A DNA stretch of 64,000 nucleotides from positions 1,009,200 to 1,073,199 of the forward strand of contig JAGTXX020000004.1 of assembly GCA_019044685.2 (NCBI GenBank), given 5' to 3'. Made by a program: the position numbers and the translations under genes. The stretch comes from Nannochloris sp. 'desiccata'. Taxonomy: Eukaryota; Chlorophyta; Trebouxiophyceae; Chlorellales; Chlorellaceae. Positions 1-10,074 of the stretch are shown here, piece by piece (within the stretch, counting starts at the first letter, position 1; each line of letters opens with the position of its first letter). The notes under the pieces are model-generated. The model saw nothing but the letters and a program-made list of their open reading frames with translations. It had not been told where the DNA came from and ran no database searches.

Positions 1-23
1 TAACCTGTGGCAAAAGTATAAAA

Positions 24-3000
24 ATGCTTTTTGACAGCGATAATAAACAGCATGCCAATGCAACTACGGCAATGCTCGACACCATCAATAAAATATGCAC
101 ACCATTAGGCATTACCACTGCCAACGGCAACGACACCTCCACCGCTGCTGTTGTTACAGATGAAGACGACTCCGAGTTCTTTGCACCACCCGAGTCTTTG
201 AACGATATTTTAACCATCTCAGTAGACCCTAATTTACTGGCTTCTCAACCTATTAACGGAGGGAGAGGTGGTAGAGGCGTTGCTATGAGAGCTGGAGAGA
301 GTGGTGGCCGTGGTGGGCGTGGTCGTGGCCGTGGTGGACGTCCTGTTCTATCAATCGGTGAAAAACGTCGTAACATGCCAATAAAAATATTCACACATGA
401 ACTACAGAATCAAATTGCTACTGCTCTGCATATGGTCTTGCAACCTGATGTACCAGTTGGTAGCGAGCAAGCTGGTCGTGGTCGTCGTCGTGCCAGTGCT
501 GCTACTACTAGTAGACCCACTTCAGCAGAATCCATCCTGCCCCCTGCTTCCCCTGAATCCCTCCCTCCTTTACTCATTGCCTTTTTAAAAGAACTTTCAA
601 ACAGCGGCGCATCTGCCTCGATGCGCAGCATGGGTGCCACTTTACCACGCGTAATTGCAGGATTACAAGCTGGAAAGTTCTTAGAACCTGAAGAAATGAT
701 TGGTTCTATTGGTGAAGAAGCACATGAGATTGCAGAGAATTATTTACTTACTCAAAATCCAGATGTTCGTCGGGGTAAAATCATCGGCCAAGCAGATTCT
801 TTTTGTAATCTTGTTGGAGAACTCATGGACAGAGTGATTGGGGAGTTGTTGCGTGTAGCAAAGATTAAAAGAATGAAAATGCCTGAATCTGAGTTATTGG
901 CTGAAGAGCTGGCTGAACGAGCTGTTTATGCAGCTGAACATGCTGCTGCTGTTGCTGCGGCGGCAACAGCAAATGCTCTTGAAGTCCAGCGATTGGTACG
1001 AGTTCCTTTATGTATACAAGTGAATAGAGAGCCCTACAGAAATGGAGATTGGCGCAAAACTCCTTTTGTTCCTCGTCCCTACATTCGCTTGCAAAAGTAT
1101 GATATTGTAGAGGAGGCTACCAGAGAAACAATAGAAAGAAAATTGTCGACCAAAAAGCGAGGTGGGTGTGGTGGAGAGCATTGCAGCGAACGTGATCATT
1201 TAGGTACCTATTCTTTAGAGTCAGAGACGTTTATTACTCAATGCTCGTGCTTATCGCGTAATACAGAGTGCGACGAGACGTGTGGCTGTTCTGATAAGGG
1301 TCCTCAAGCATGCCTTAATCGCGCCGTCACGGTCCGGCAGACTGTGAAGATTGATGAAGACGTCGAGGAGATTAATTCTTGGGGAATGGATTGTTATACT
1401 CGGCGTAATATTCAAGATGCGGTATTGGAATCTCAAGCTTTTGGTGCGTATGAAATGCCTGATTATAAGCATATTCTACGACAAATTAAAGCAGGGGTGC
1501 CGCCTGCACGTATTGCTGCGACTGCTGCTGGACAACATGCTGCTGTAGCTGCAGATTCGCCTGCAACTGGAGGTCTACTGAAAGGCGTGATAAACGCAGC
1601 AAATGGAGGTGCTAGTGGTACTGCTACTGGTAATACTGGAGGTATTGGGTCTCCTGCCACCACCGCCAATGCCCCCAAGGCTCCAAAATCTAAAGCAGCA
1701 GTTGAGCGTGCTGTTGTAGAATGGATTGAACGCACCCTTATTCCTGCAATTAATCGCCAAGGACCCAATGGATGGGATCTTCGCTCTGGCCTCGCAGATG
1801 TCAAAGCCCGTGCTGTTGCCACCAACGACTCTGCCAGCGTAGCTGCAGCAGACGCTGTTGATGCTCGATTAGAGCTTGTTGGTTACAATTATTTTAGAAT
1901 CCACCCAAAGGGAGTTGGTCTAGTCTGTCGTCGTCCTGGTGGGTTACCTCGTCTCACTTTTGTGGAAGAGTATCTTGGTGAGATTCATACACCTCATCGT
2001 TGGTTTGAATTACAAGATGCAGTCAAGAAGATTACTGGTGATGAATTACCTGATTTTTATAACATCACTTTAGAAAGACCACGAGACGATCCTGATGGGT
2101 ATGATATATTATTTGTCGATGCTGCTGCCAAAGGGGCGTTTGCATCTCGTATGTCTCATTCATGTACTCCTAATTGTCAAGCTGTGGTAATGGCATGTGG
2201 TGGTCGACTGACTATTGCTCTGTACACTTTGAGACATGTCCACGAAGGTGAAGAATTGACTTTCGATTATTCTTCGGTTACCGAATCTGAAAAAGAATTT
2301 CGGGATGCAATTTGCCTGTGCGGGACCCACATGTGTCGGGGATCATATTTGTACTTTACGGGTAGTAGAGCCTTTATGCAAGTCATGCTGCAAAAGCATA
2401 CTATGTTGCATAGGAATGTTATCTTGTGTAGAGCAGGTATAGAGCCGGTGACACAAGCTGATAAAGTAAGATTGAAAAAATATGGAATTGGCGAGAGCTG
2501 TCTGGGATCTGTAGAGCGAGGTGATAGAGTGGAACCCTGGTTGGAGAAATGGGCTGCACTGATTTGTGAATATTTGGACCTGGAAGAAGCGTGTTTAAAA
2601 GAAGAACTGCTCAATAAAGATCCATATAAATCGTACACTGAAGCGACTGCAGCTGCTGAAGCAAAGGGCGTTGTTGCCAATCGTGTTCAAAACATTGCTA
2701 TTACCTTGGATAAAGTCCGGATGGTTTTATCACAACCTGGACAACCCAAAGACCCTGTGTTGAAACCTTTATCGGAAGATCAAATCACTGATCATCTATG
2801 GAGAGGGCCTAAAGCAATTGCTAAAAAGCTGCTCAAGGGAGCCATTGGGGCACTGGGTGCGTCTGCAAATCAGATCCGTAGTTTAAATGCAGCTACCGAT
2901 GACGACATGTTGGCTGACGCTATCGACGGAATCAAAGGGAATTTACCTCCTACAGCACAGAAATTGTGTGACATTGGGTTATTACAAGCAGACACTGTTG

Positions 3001-4211
3001 CTGAAGCTCGTACCAATTTACAATTAGTTGTCGACCAGTTGAGGGTGCTGGATATAGAAATTGGTGGTGGGCTCACTGCTGCTGCCGATATAGGTCAAAT
3101 GTATGTGCTGACTCAGCATTGGATGACGTCTGGAAATGGGTTTAAGAGCTTCCAGTCCAATCCTGTGCCAATTAATTTACAAGATTTGTTTTTGAATAGA
3201 GAAGCTGCTGCTATGACGGCAGCTGAGCCGGCGACGGTGACAGCTGTGGTGGGTGCTGGTAACCCCGTGCCTGCTGTCGAGGGTACTGAAAATAATACTG
3301 CTGTTGATGGTGGTATGACTGAAGCAGCAATGGTAGAAGATGCAGGTAATGCAGCAGCAGCAGCAGCAGCTCCTACTGACCGAGCACAAGAAGAAGATCA
3401 TGTCAATCCAGCTGCTGCTACCGCTGCTGCCATTATTGCTGCCGCCAACGCTTCAGCCGCTGCCCCACCCCCTCCCCGAACACCCGAAGAGGAAGCAGCA
3501 GCAGCTGACTCAGCACTACGCCATGCGAATGCATTAGCTAGAAAACATAAAAATAATCCTGCATTACGCAAAACGTACAGACCGTTGTATTTATGGGGAC
3601 AGCTCAACGGATGGTTTAAACAAACTGTGAGTGATCCTACAGCGTCACTTTCAGCAGAGCGCCGTGGTACTTTATCATTACCAGACATTGAAAGCTGTTT
3701 TGGCGGCACGGGTACTACTGTTAATAGGGGATATGGCCCTAAACAACGGTACGAAATGATTGAACACATTGAAAAGAGGCCTGATGGTATGTGGAAGACT
3801 GGTACCCAGTGGTCGTTTAGAAATGAAGGGAAAATATATGGTAGCCCCATGTTGGACGCAGCGTGGGGTGAGCAGACTGGGGAAGAAGGCGATGGGTCTT
3901 TGAAAGATTTAGTAGAAAAATTGAAAGAAGCAGCAATACCGTTTGTGATGCCAACGGGACTTCTGAGAACGGTTGGAGGTGGTAGAAGAGGGGGTGGTGG
4001 TGGAAGGGGGAGAGGACGTGGGCGCGGTGCTGCTGCGGCGGCGGCTGCTGCTGCTGTTGTCAATGGAACTGCAAGTGGTAGTGGTGGTGCTCCTGCTGCT
4101 CCTAGAGGAAGGCCGAGGGCTACGAGTAGGAGGGCGGCTGCAATTGCTGCTGAAGAAGGAGGTTTTGGTTCTCTAATGGAGGAAGTATATGATGATATCA
4201 TGTTCATGTAG
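24..4211 (+). CDS. SDG2: ATXR3/SDG2-type SET-domain histone H3K4 methyltransferase
   Basis: Predicted nuclear histone-lysine methyltransferase; plant ATXR3/SDG2 is the main H3K4 trimethylase. One open frame of 1395 residues. Seen in order: an RGG-rich stretch (~80-110), an AWS-like cysteine cluster (~380-435), then a SET domain (~630-760) with the signatures SHSCTPNC and GEELTFDY and a post-SET CLCGTHMCRG. The region after SET, to about residue 1290, also resembles the plant ATXR3 C-terminus (for example RVQNIAITLDKVRMVL and GSPMLDAAWG), which is what separates it from other SET families. The C-terminus has poly-Ala and RG-rich runs. The plant protein is far longer (over 2000 residues) and there is no in-frame stop between position 1 and the first ATG, so the gene may continue left of the window through further exons. 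Family call is firm; the true start is not. Confidence 0.88.
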   Translation: MLFDSDNKQHANATTAMLDTINKICTPLGITTANGNDTSTAAVVTDEDDSEFFAPPESLNDILTISVDPNLLASQPINGGRGGRGVAMRAGESGGRGGRGRGRGGRPVLSIGEKRRNMPIKIFTHELQNQIATALHMVLQPDVPVGSEQAGRGRRRASAATTSRPTSAESILPPASPESLPPLLIAFLKELSNSGASASMRSMGATLPRVIAGLQAGKFLEPEEMIGSIGEEAHEIAENYLLTQNPDVRRGKIIGQADSFCNLVGELMDRVIGELLRVAKIKRMKMPESELLAEELAERAVYAAEHAAAVAAAATANALEVQRLVRVPLCIQVNREPYRNGDWRKTPFVPRPYIRLQKYDIVEEATRETIERKLSTKKRGGCGGEHCSERDHLGTYSLESETFITQCSCLSRNTECDETCGCSDKGPQACLNRAVTVRQTVKIDEDVEEINSWGMDCYTRRNIQDAVLESQAFGAYEMPDYKHILRQIKAGVPPARIAATAAGQHAAVAADSPATGGLLKGVINAANGGASGTATGNTGGIGSPATTANAPKAPKSKAAVERAVVEWIERTLIPAINRQGPNGWDLRSGLADVKARAVATNDSASVAAADAVDARLELVGYNYFRIHPKGVGLVCRRPGGLPRLTFVEEYLGEIHTPHRWFELQDAVKKITGDELPDFYNITLERPRDDPDGYDILFVDAAAKGAFASRMSHSCTPNCQAVVMACGGRLTIALYTLRHVHEGEELTFDYSSVTESEKEFRDAICLCGTHMCRGSYLYFTGSRAFMQVMLQKHTMLHRNVILCRAGIEPVTQADKVRLKKYGIGESCLGSVERGDRVEPWLEKWAALICEYLDLEEACLKEELLNKDPYKSYTEATAAAEAKGVVANRVQNIAITLDKVRMVLSQPGQPKDPVLKPLSEDQITDHLWRGPKAIAKKLLKGAIGALGASANQIRSLNAATDDDMLADAIDGIKGNLPPTAQKLCDIGLLQADTVAEARTNLQLVVDQLRVLDIEIGGGLTAAADIGQMYVLTQHWMTSGNGFKSFQSNPVPINLQDLFLNREAAAMTAAEPATVTAVVGAGNPVPAVEGTENNTAVDGGMTEAAMVEDAGNAAAAAAAPTDRAQEEDHVNPAAATAAAIIAAANASAAAPPPPRTPEEEAAAADSALRHANALARKHKNNPALRKTYRPLYLWGQLNGWFKQTVSDPTASLSAERRGTLSLPDIESCFGGTGTTVNRGYGPKQRYEMIEHIEKRPDGMWKTGTQWSFRNEGKIYGSPMLDAAWGEQTGEEGDGSLKDLVEKLKEAAIPFVMPTGLLRTVGGGRRGGGGGRGRGRGRGAAAAAAAAAVVNGTASGSGGAPAAPRGRPRATSRRAAAIAAEEGGFGSLMEEVYDDIMFM

Positions 4212-4296
4212 AAGAGCTGTTGAGCTCTTTCTCTATCGCCGCTGCAGCGCGCTGCGGCTGCTGGGAGTCACTCACGGGCCGTGTGGGTTTTTAGAA

Positions 4297-5069
4297 TAGT
4301 GGTTTTCACACCGGGTGATTTGCCTCTGATTTGCCGCGTGATTTGGGAGGTGATTTGCGCAAATTCTCCTCTCCAGGAGAATTCAAGTAACGAATATTTG
4401 CAGGTGGGTGATTCACCCTTTATATGCCTCCGTTTCCCATATTTTTCCGCTTAAATATATTATTTACATTATGAATCACCTAGTTCCGAGGCTAGATCCA
4501 GCTGCACGCACTCCCTGTTCATTTCAGCATCATGGCTGAACCTAATGCCGATGAACTCTCTCTTTTCCTGCAAGGGGCCGGCGAAACCGGTCAAATTGCA
4601 TCCAATCCCGGAGTTCACCCTCCACAACAAAGTTTGCCATCAATCGCGGGTCAAATCCCTCATCTCCTCCCGACCTTGCCCCCAGCTGGTGATCTCCCAG
4701 TCAATTCCCAGCACAATCTCCACTCTATGCTATCCGCAGCCCAGCTAGAAGAAATTGAGAAACTTACCAATTCTGTAGCACCGAACGCGCAACCTGGTCT
4801 GGGCCAATTCTCTTTTCCATGTGAGATGCCTCCCGATGAGTGATCAAATTCACCCCTCTTCTCTACACTCCCTACCTCCCCCCCTCCCCATCATTTTAGC
4901 AGTTGAACATATGAATCATGAATTACAATAGCAAAAAGCCGTGAAAATTAACGAAAACTACTTGAACCTCGCATAACAACAAATAAGAGAGGTGATTCAA
5001 GACGTGATTTGCAGCCTGATTTGCAACACCCTGATTTATCGCAAATCACCCCCGGTGTGAAAACCACTA
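4297..5069. mobile_element. MITE-like element with 19-bp perfect terminal inverted repeats
   Basis: The ends are perfect 19-bp inverted repeats: TAGTGGTTTTCACACCGGG at 4297-4315 and its complement at 5051-5069. After a 2-base offset the match continues with TGATTTGC. Inside both ends this TGATTTGC motif recurs (about four copies on the left, three or more on the right), like the subterminal repeats that transposases bind. A short hairpin (AATTCTCC/GGAGAATT) lies just inside the left end. The flanks allow TA as the target duplication (element 4299-5067), but this cannot be told apart from TA belonging to the repeat. No transposase is encoded, so it would be non-autonomous. It lies directly behind the SDG2-like gene and carries one small ORF. 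Confidence 0.7.
4532..4843 (+). CDS. small hypothetical protein inside the inverted-repeat element
   Basis: A 103-residue ORF from a clear ATG to TGA, wholly inside the 4297-5069 inverted-repeat element. The product is rich in Pro, Gln, Leu and Asn, acidic, with no membrane segment and no domain I recognise. A helical stretch near residues 65-80 (LSAAQLEEIEKL) could be a short interaction motif. The AT-rich 100 bases before it could serve as a promoter. It may be a captured host exon, a passenger gene, or a chance ORF. No function can be assigned. Confidence 0.35.
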   Translation: MAEPNADELSLFLQGAGETGQIASNPGVHPPQQSLPSIAGQIPHLLPTLPPAGDLPVNSQHNLHSMLSAAQLEEIEKLTNSVAPNAQPGLGQFSFPCEMPPDE

Positions 5070-5322
5070 ATGATTTGTGGACGTTTTATTATGATCTTAT
5101 TGCTAGTCTGGTTCCTAATTTATTATATATGCAACATTTAGAGTTGAATATTAGTTATAAGGCATCCCGGTTGTCTGTCGTTCTTACGAAAATAGTCATC
5201 TTCCCCACACAAAATTAAAACACATTCATAAGTAAACATCATCAGCTTGCTGGATTTTGACTTGTGTTCCTCAATCTTGAATACTACAATATACGGTCTA
5301 AGTGGAAATCGCCAGAAACAAT

Positions 5323-6085
5323 ATGGCAGGTAAGTGCTAGGAGTTGCATCACACCCATGCTTCTAAGATGCATTGCGTGGCTTTTTATTACTTATTGTCT
5401 TCATCAGCCACTAAAACCCCATTATCGCATAATACAGACAAAACTAAAGAAGATATCAGCAATACAGTGGCTACAGAGTCCCAAGAAGACCCACAACAGC
5501 AAGTTGAGACAGCGGGCAATGGTGACGACGAAGCTTTAAAAAACACTCCCTATGATGAACAAGATGAGAAGAAAGGAGACGAAGATGATGAGGAGGAAGA
5601 AACCTGTGGATTTTGTATTTATATGAAGGGAGGAGGGTGCAAGGATGCTTTTAATGTAAGTCTGTTTATTTTTAGTGGACTGTCGGTTTTTGCCCTTTCA
5701 AGGTTTATTCTTTTTCTAAGTTGATTTTCCCAACTAATTGCAGGCATGGAGCAAGTGCGTAGATAGTGAAAGAGAAGCTGGAAATGACTTCACTGAAGAG
5801 TGCAAAGATGCGGTAAGTAAATCAAGAAACATTTATTGATTTCTGTCGATCAACAGCAACTAACTTTTCTTTTTCTTTTTGCCTTTTTTTTAATAGACAT
5901 TAAGACTACGGGAATGCATGCTGGCTCATAAAGACTATTACGCACCGTTGTTAGAAGAGGAAGAAGCAGAGATGGAAGCGGCTAGAAAGACGGCAGCAGA
6001 AACAGCAGCTGTGGCAGTTGAGCAACTGGGAGAAGCCAGAAGCGCTGCTGATGATGAAAAAGAGGATGAAAAGAAAGAAGGATAG
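5323..6085 (+). CDS. GCK domain-containing protein (cysteine-rich, CHCH-like)
   Basis: Four coding exons: 5323-5329, 5408-5655, 5744-5812 and 5897-6085, all with GT-AG introns and consistent phases, giving 170 residues. The first coding exon is only 7 nt (Met-Ala plus one base). After an acidic, low-complexity N-terminal half comes the plant GCK domain (~74-122), starting CGFCIYMKGGGCKDAF and continuing with Trp, Cys and spaced CxxxxxxxxxC pairs to HKDYYAPLL. These pairs resemble twin-CX9C mitochondrial intermembrane-space proteins. The C-terminus is an Ala/Glu-rich helix. GCK proteins in plants are mostly uncharacterised; a mitochondrial redox or import role is inference. Confidence 0.85.
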
Positions 6086-6236
6086 ATAAAATAGTTGCCC
6101 TGTTAGATTTCTTGTTGTTACAAAATTCTTTATTATCTATTCTGTTGTTCACTGCTATCTGTTACACAAGGTAGTTAAAAAAAGTTAAAAAAGTTGAATA
6201 GTGGATAGTATTCAACACGGCAGCAAAATATTATTA

Positions 6237-9200
6237 TTATCTTCTACCTCCACGATTGCCTCGACCACCGCCACCTCTACGGCCACCACCTCGGCCACCG
6301 CCACCACCACGGCCACCCCGATCTCCTCTACCACCACCGCGGCCTCGGCCGCGTTCTCCTCTACCACCACCACGGTGGCCACGACCACCGCCGCTACCGG
6401 CAGCACCGCCACCACGGCCACTACCTTGATTGGGCTGATTCTCATCATCGTCATCGCTACTCAGCTCATAGGCCATCAACTCGTCATCACCATACTCACC
6501 ATCCACCACAGCAGCAGCAGAAGCAGGAGCGACATTTTTACTTTGCCTCTTCTTTTGCTGTTTAGGCTTAGGAGCAACATCCTCTTCCTCTTCCTCACCG
6601 TCTACATTTTCTTCTTCTTCTTCAGCACGGCTACGTTTTTTTTCACTCTTTTTCTTTTTGCCAGGCAATATATCCCCCTTTGGTGCTTTATCCCATTCTC
6701 CAGCAGCACCATCAGCTTCGGCCAAACCAGCTTTAGCACTTCCAGGCAACTCACCTCCAATCTCAACTTCAAGAGCAGATCGGGCAGCCAACCGCTGACG
6801 AGCTCTGTCCCGTAAAGTGGCAGCATGTTGCACCACTGGAGCGGTGCCTTTGGTAGATTCTTTCCCCAAGAAATTAGCAACTTCACTCAAATCTTTAGGG
6901 CTAAACTCCACGTGATCACGTGCTTTGCCCACAAAAGAAATATTTCGTTCAATCGCATCTGCCAGCTGGCGTGCGCTTTTACGGAATCTCTCTACTGGAG
7001 TTGTCTTAGCATAGCGACGCAGCTGCGCTAATGGTAAATGTGCCAGTTCAGGGAATGAAACATGGCACGCCCATTGAGATAAATGATCAGCTAATAGCTC
7101 TAAAGCTTGCTCGACTATCTCTTCTTGATATGGTGCAGAGCGGGCGACGCTTTTGCCAGCTCGAAGTTGCAACAGCACTTCAGTCGGTTTGTCACCAGGA
7201 GCAGGTTTAGGTGCACGGGATAAATCACCCCATTGTAATATCTCTAGAACAAGAGGGGCAACAGGGACAAAGACGCCCGTAGCTTGGGCCAACCGGTTTA
7301 AAGCGCGAGCACAGCGAAGGCGCAAAGGGAAATAAGAAGGGGTAGGTACTAATCGTGCTGCACCAAGGAGTAATTGTACAGCAGGGTATACTAATGGCTT
7401 TAATTCAGTAGAATCAGAATGCGCTGCTAAAACTTTAGCCCACAGTTCCAGACAATTTAAAGTTTGCCAACAGTACACTTCACGATATGCTTCTTTCGAT
7501 TTAGAAGTCAATGCTTGACGCAATAACAACGCCAATTGGCGGATAAATCCAAAGGCATGTTGATATGATGCTACAGGGTCAAGTCCATACAATTCTACAA
7601 CGCAAGCAGCCATAAAATTAATATGGGGCACTGATGCTGCATTCACGAATTTTGCATTGGAAGAATAGGCTCTGTAAACACCTTTAAGACAGGCATCAAG
7701 TGATGGTTGTGGTAATTTCATTGCCATAGAACGGACTAATAAGATTGCTTGTACTCTGGGTGCAGCGTCAGCTGAACCAAACAAGGTGAGCGCTGCTTTC
7801 AAAAGGCGACGTTGAAGTTTTGAGTAGGGCGCAAAGAAGATGGTTGAAGCACGGATACGGCGTAGAATGAACGCAAGCATAGATGGCTCAGTCATTTGAC
7901 CTGTAAATTATAGAAATAGAACGCAAAGAAAAACATAGTTGATTTGTTTCAATGAAAATTAGAAAGGAAGAAAGCAAGAATGGTTGCGAGGGTTTTTGAA
8001 AAGCAAAAGGACAGATACGCTTCAGAGAATGTATTAATAATGCACAATCAAGAAATATAGAATTTCTTGGTGATATAAATCCATTGCACACTAAAAACTA
8101 ATAATAAAATATTACTTCTATTGGCTACACCGACTCCATGTTGTCCGAGGGATACTTGTCGACAAACAAGGATTTGACTTAAAGGTAGCCCTTTTTATAA
8201 ACAATTTATATAAAAATAGTTATAGAGGTTCATAAACTTACCAAGGAGATGTAATGTATTACCAATATAGCTCTTCACTAAAGGTTCTACTTTCTTCCAT
8301 CTTGGTAATTTACCCAGTGCCAGCGCTTCAAAATTTTCTTCATTTTCAATACCGAGCATTCTTTTGAAAATTCCATCAGCTTCACGTAGAACAAACAGCA
8401 TCAGTTTATTGTATACAGCAGAGCTGCCAAGACGTAATGTAGCTTCGACTTCTTCTTCGCTGTCGCCATAATGGCAGGCAGAGCGGTAGGCTCGTAAAAT
8501 ATTTCTCATTGCACCAAGAGCAGCATGTTGTTTAGCAGCAGCGCACCAAGTATCTACCATAGCTAAAGTAATAGTGCCTTTTTCTACAGAGGGAACGTCT
8601 GCCTTTGCTTTCTCAGCAACCTGTGCAGCAGCAGGCTTTTCTGCTTCTTCAAATTCTTCTTCTTCCTCTTCTTCTTCCTCTTCAGATTCTTCTTCTTCAG
8701 ATTCATCTCCAGCTCCAAAATCAAGTAATTCTTTATCTGTTGCAGCAAGATATTCATAAAATTCAGGATCTGCTTCCTTTAATTTCTCTAATTGAGCTTT
8801 GTGCGCAGCAATTTCATCTTTAAATCGAGCATTCTGAGCACCTATGCCATCACCATCACCTTCTTCTTCATCGTCACTTTCTTCCTCCTCCTCCTCCTCT
8901 TTTTCTTTACCAGTCGCAGCTTTGCCTACGCTTTTTGGTACAGCGGCAAGTTCCTCTTCGTCGGAATCAGAGAGATCCTCAAGGTCTGCTTTCTCTTCGC
9001 TATCAAAATCGCTGCCTTCCTCTTCGTCACTACTAGAGCCGCCGCCTGCCGCATTGCCTCCGTTGAGATTGAGGAAATCTCCTGAGAGGAAATCGTCCAT
9101 ACCAAGCTCAGCGACGTTCTGTAAGGTTTCCTCAGCGGTCTCATTATTATCGGCAGGAGCTGCATAGGAGAAAATGAAGTGAACAAGTGAGATTATTACT

Positions 9201-9393
9201 TTTTAAGCATCTCTAGAAAGACATAAGAACCCATTCTGAGCGCCGCCCAGTAAAGCGCGGTGTTGCACTATTCACCTCTACGCTCACCTGCGCGATCTCT
9301 GCTGCGATGGGCAACTGGCTTCTTCTTAAAGACTTGTTGCCCTGTTCCTTTTTTCTGCAGGAATTTCTTGGTTGACTTCTTTGCCTTTCCCAT
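6237..9393 (-). CDS. NOC2: nucleolar complex protein 2 homolog (NOC2), 60S ribosome biogenesis
   Basis: Three exons on the minus strand: 9393-9288, 9159-8242 and 7900-6237 (introns 128 and 341 bp), 895 residues. NOC2 works with NOC1/NOC3 in pre-60S maturation and export from the nucleolus. The short first exon gives the typical basic start MGKAKKSTKKFLQKK. Exon 2 has long acidic Ser/Asp/Glu runs and the conserved lead-in to the NOC2 helical-repeat core (KWKKVEPLVKSYIGNTLHLL-like region). Exon 3 holds the rest of the core (MLAFILRRIRAS..., HINFMAACVVELYGL). Unusual: the last ~60 residues are an almost pure Arg/Gly (RGG) tail, which yeast and human NOC2 do not have as far as I know. TGTAA motifs lie 75-115 bases downstream. 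Confidence 0.9.
7901..8241 (-). other. long (341-bp) intron of NOC2
   Basis: The longest intron in the window, in a ribosome-biogenesis host gene, where snoRNAs often sit. I looked for C/D boxes on the minus strand and found a CTGA but no convincing matching C box, and no clear H/ACA shape. I see no RNA gene that can be supported. Confidence 0.4.
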
Positions 9394-10074
9394 TGCGATT
9401 AGTTATGCTTTGGATAATTGATTTTGTGTTATGAAGTGGTAAAAAGGGATCAGGGCTTGAAACTCCACAAACAATTTACTCAGTAAATTGAAATTTCAAG
9501 CATGCATGAACCATAAAGTGCTCAATACAACACGTATCAGCTGGTTATTCCAATCTAAAATAATATATTATTGAATTAATATTGATCAAATCTTTGTTTG
9601 GGAGGTGAATTTTGGCCATTCTTGTTTTACTAAAGTTGCACAAAAATTCGTGAAGGATTATATGACAAGCCCACCTTCTATATCGCTCCAGGTTACATTT
9701 CACCAGATACATTTGGTTTTAACTGCAGTTGCACCATTCTATTCCGTGAATGCATCATAACTACGTAGTTAATCGTCCTTGCAATCTTGCTATGCCTTTA
9801 GCTTCGAGACTTCTCTGCTCTAGTGCCACAGCCAAAAGGTGCGTGCTTACTGCCTTTCATCATATTTGGTATACGTTACAGTGTGATCCAATGCAATATA
9901 AACGGACTGCATCACTCCGATCCCGAAGGAAAAATAATGTTCAAGCTTTTTGCGGATCAGAAGATGCTGATGATCACTTCTATGCTCCTTCGTTATGTAT
10001 GCAGATTATTTATCACAGGACAGCACCTCGACATCTCTAACTTAGCATTTACTTCTCGAAAACCCTTCTTCACC
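9394..10074. promoter_or_regulatory. intergenic region between divergent NOC2 and phosphatase-like genes
   Basis: About 680 bases, AT-rich and without a supported gene. It holds the upstream regions of NOC2 (leftward) and the phosphatase-like gene (rightward). The phosphatase frame stays open back to an ATG at 9823, so part of this stretch could be coding if the protein has an N-terminal extension. Confidence 0.4.

Noticed and set aside
3398..4207. 269-codon minus-strand ORF opposite the SDG2-like gene
   Set aside because: Shadow of the Ala/Gly-rich coding strand; composition is a mirror of GCN codons, with no family signal.
7901..8241. snoRNA in the NOC2 intron
   Set aside because: A CTGA is present but there is no convincing C box or terminal stem.
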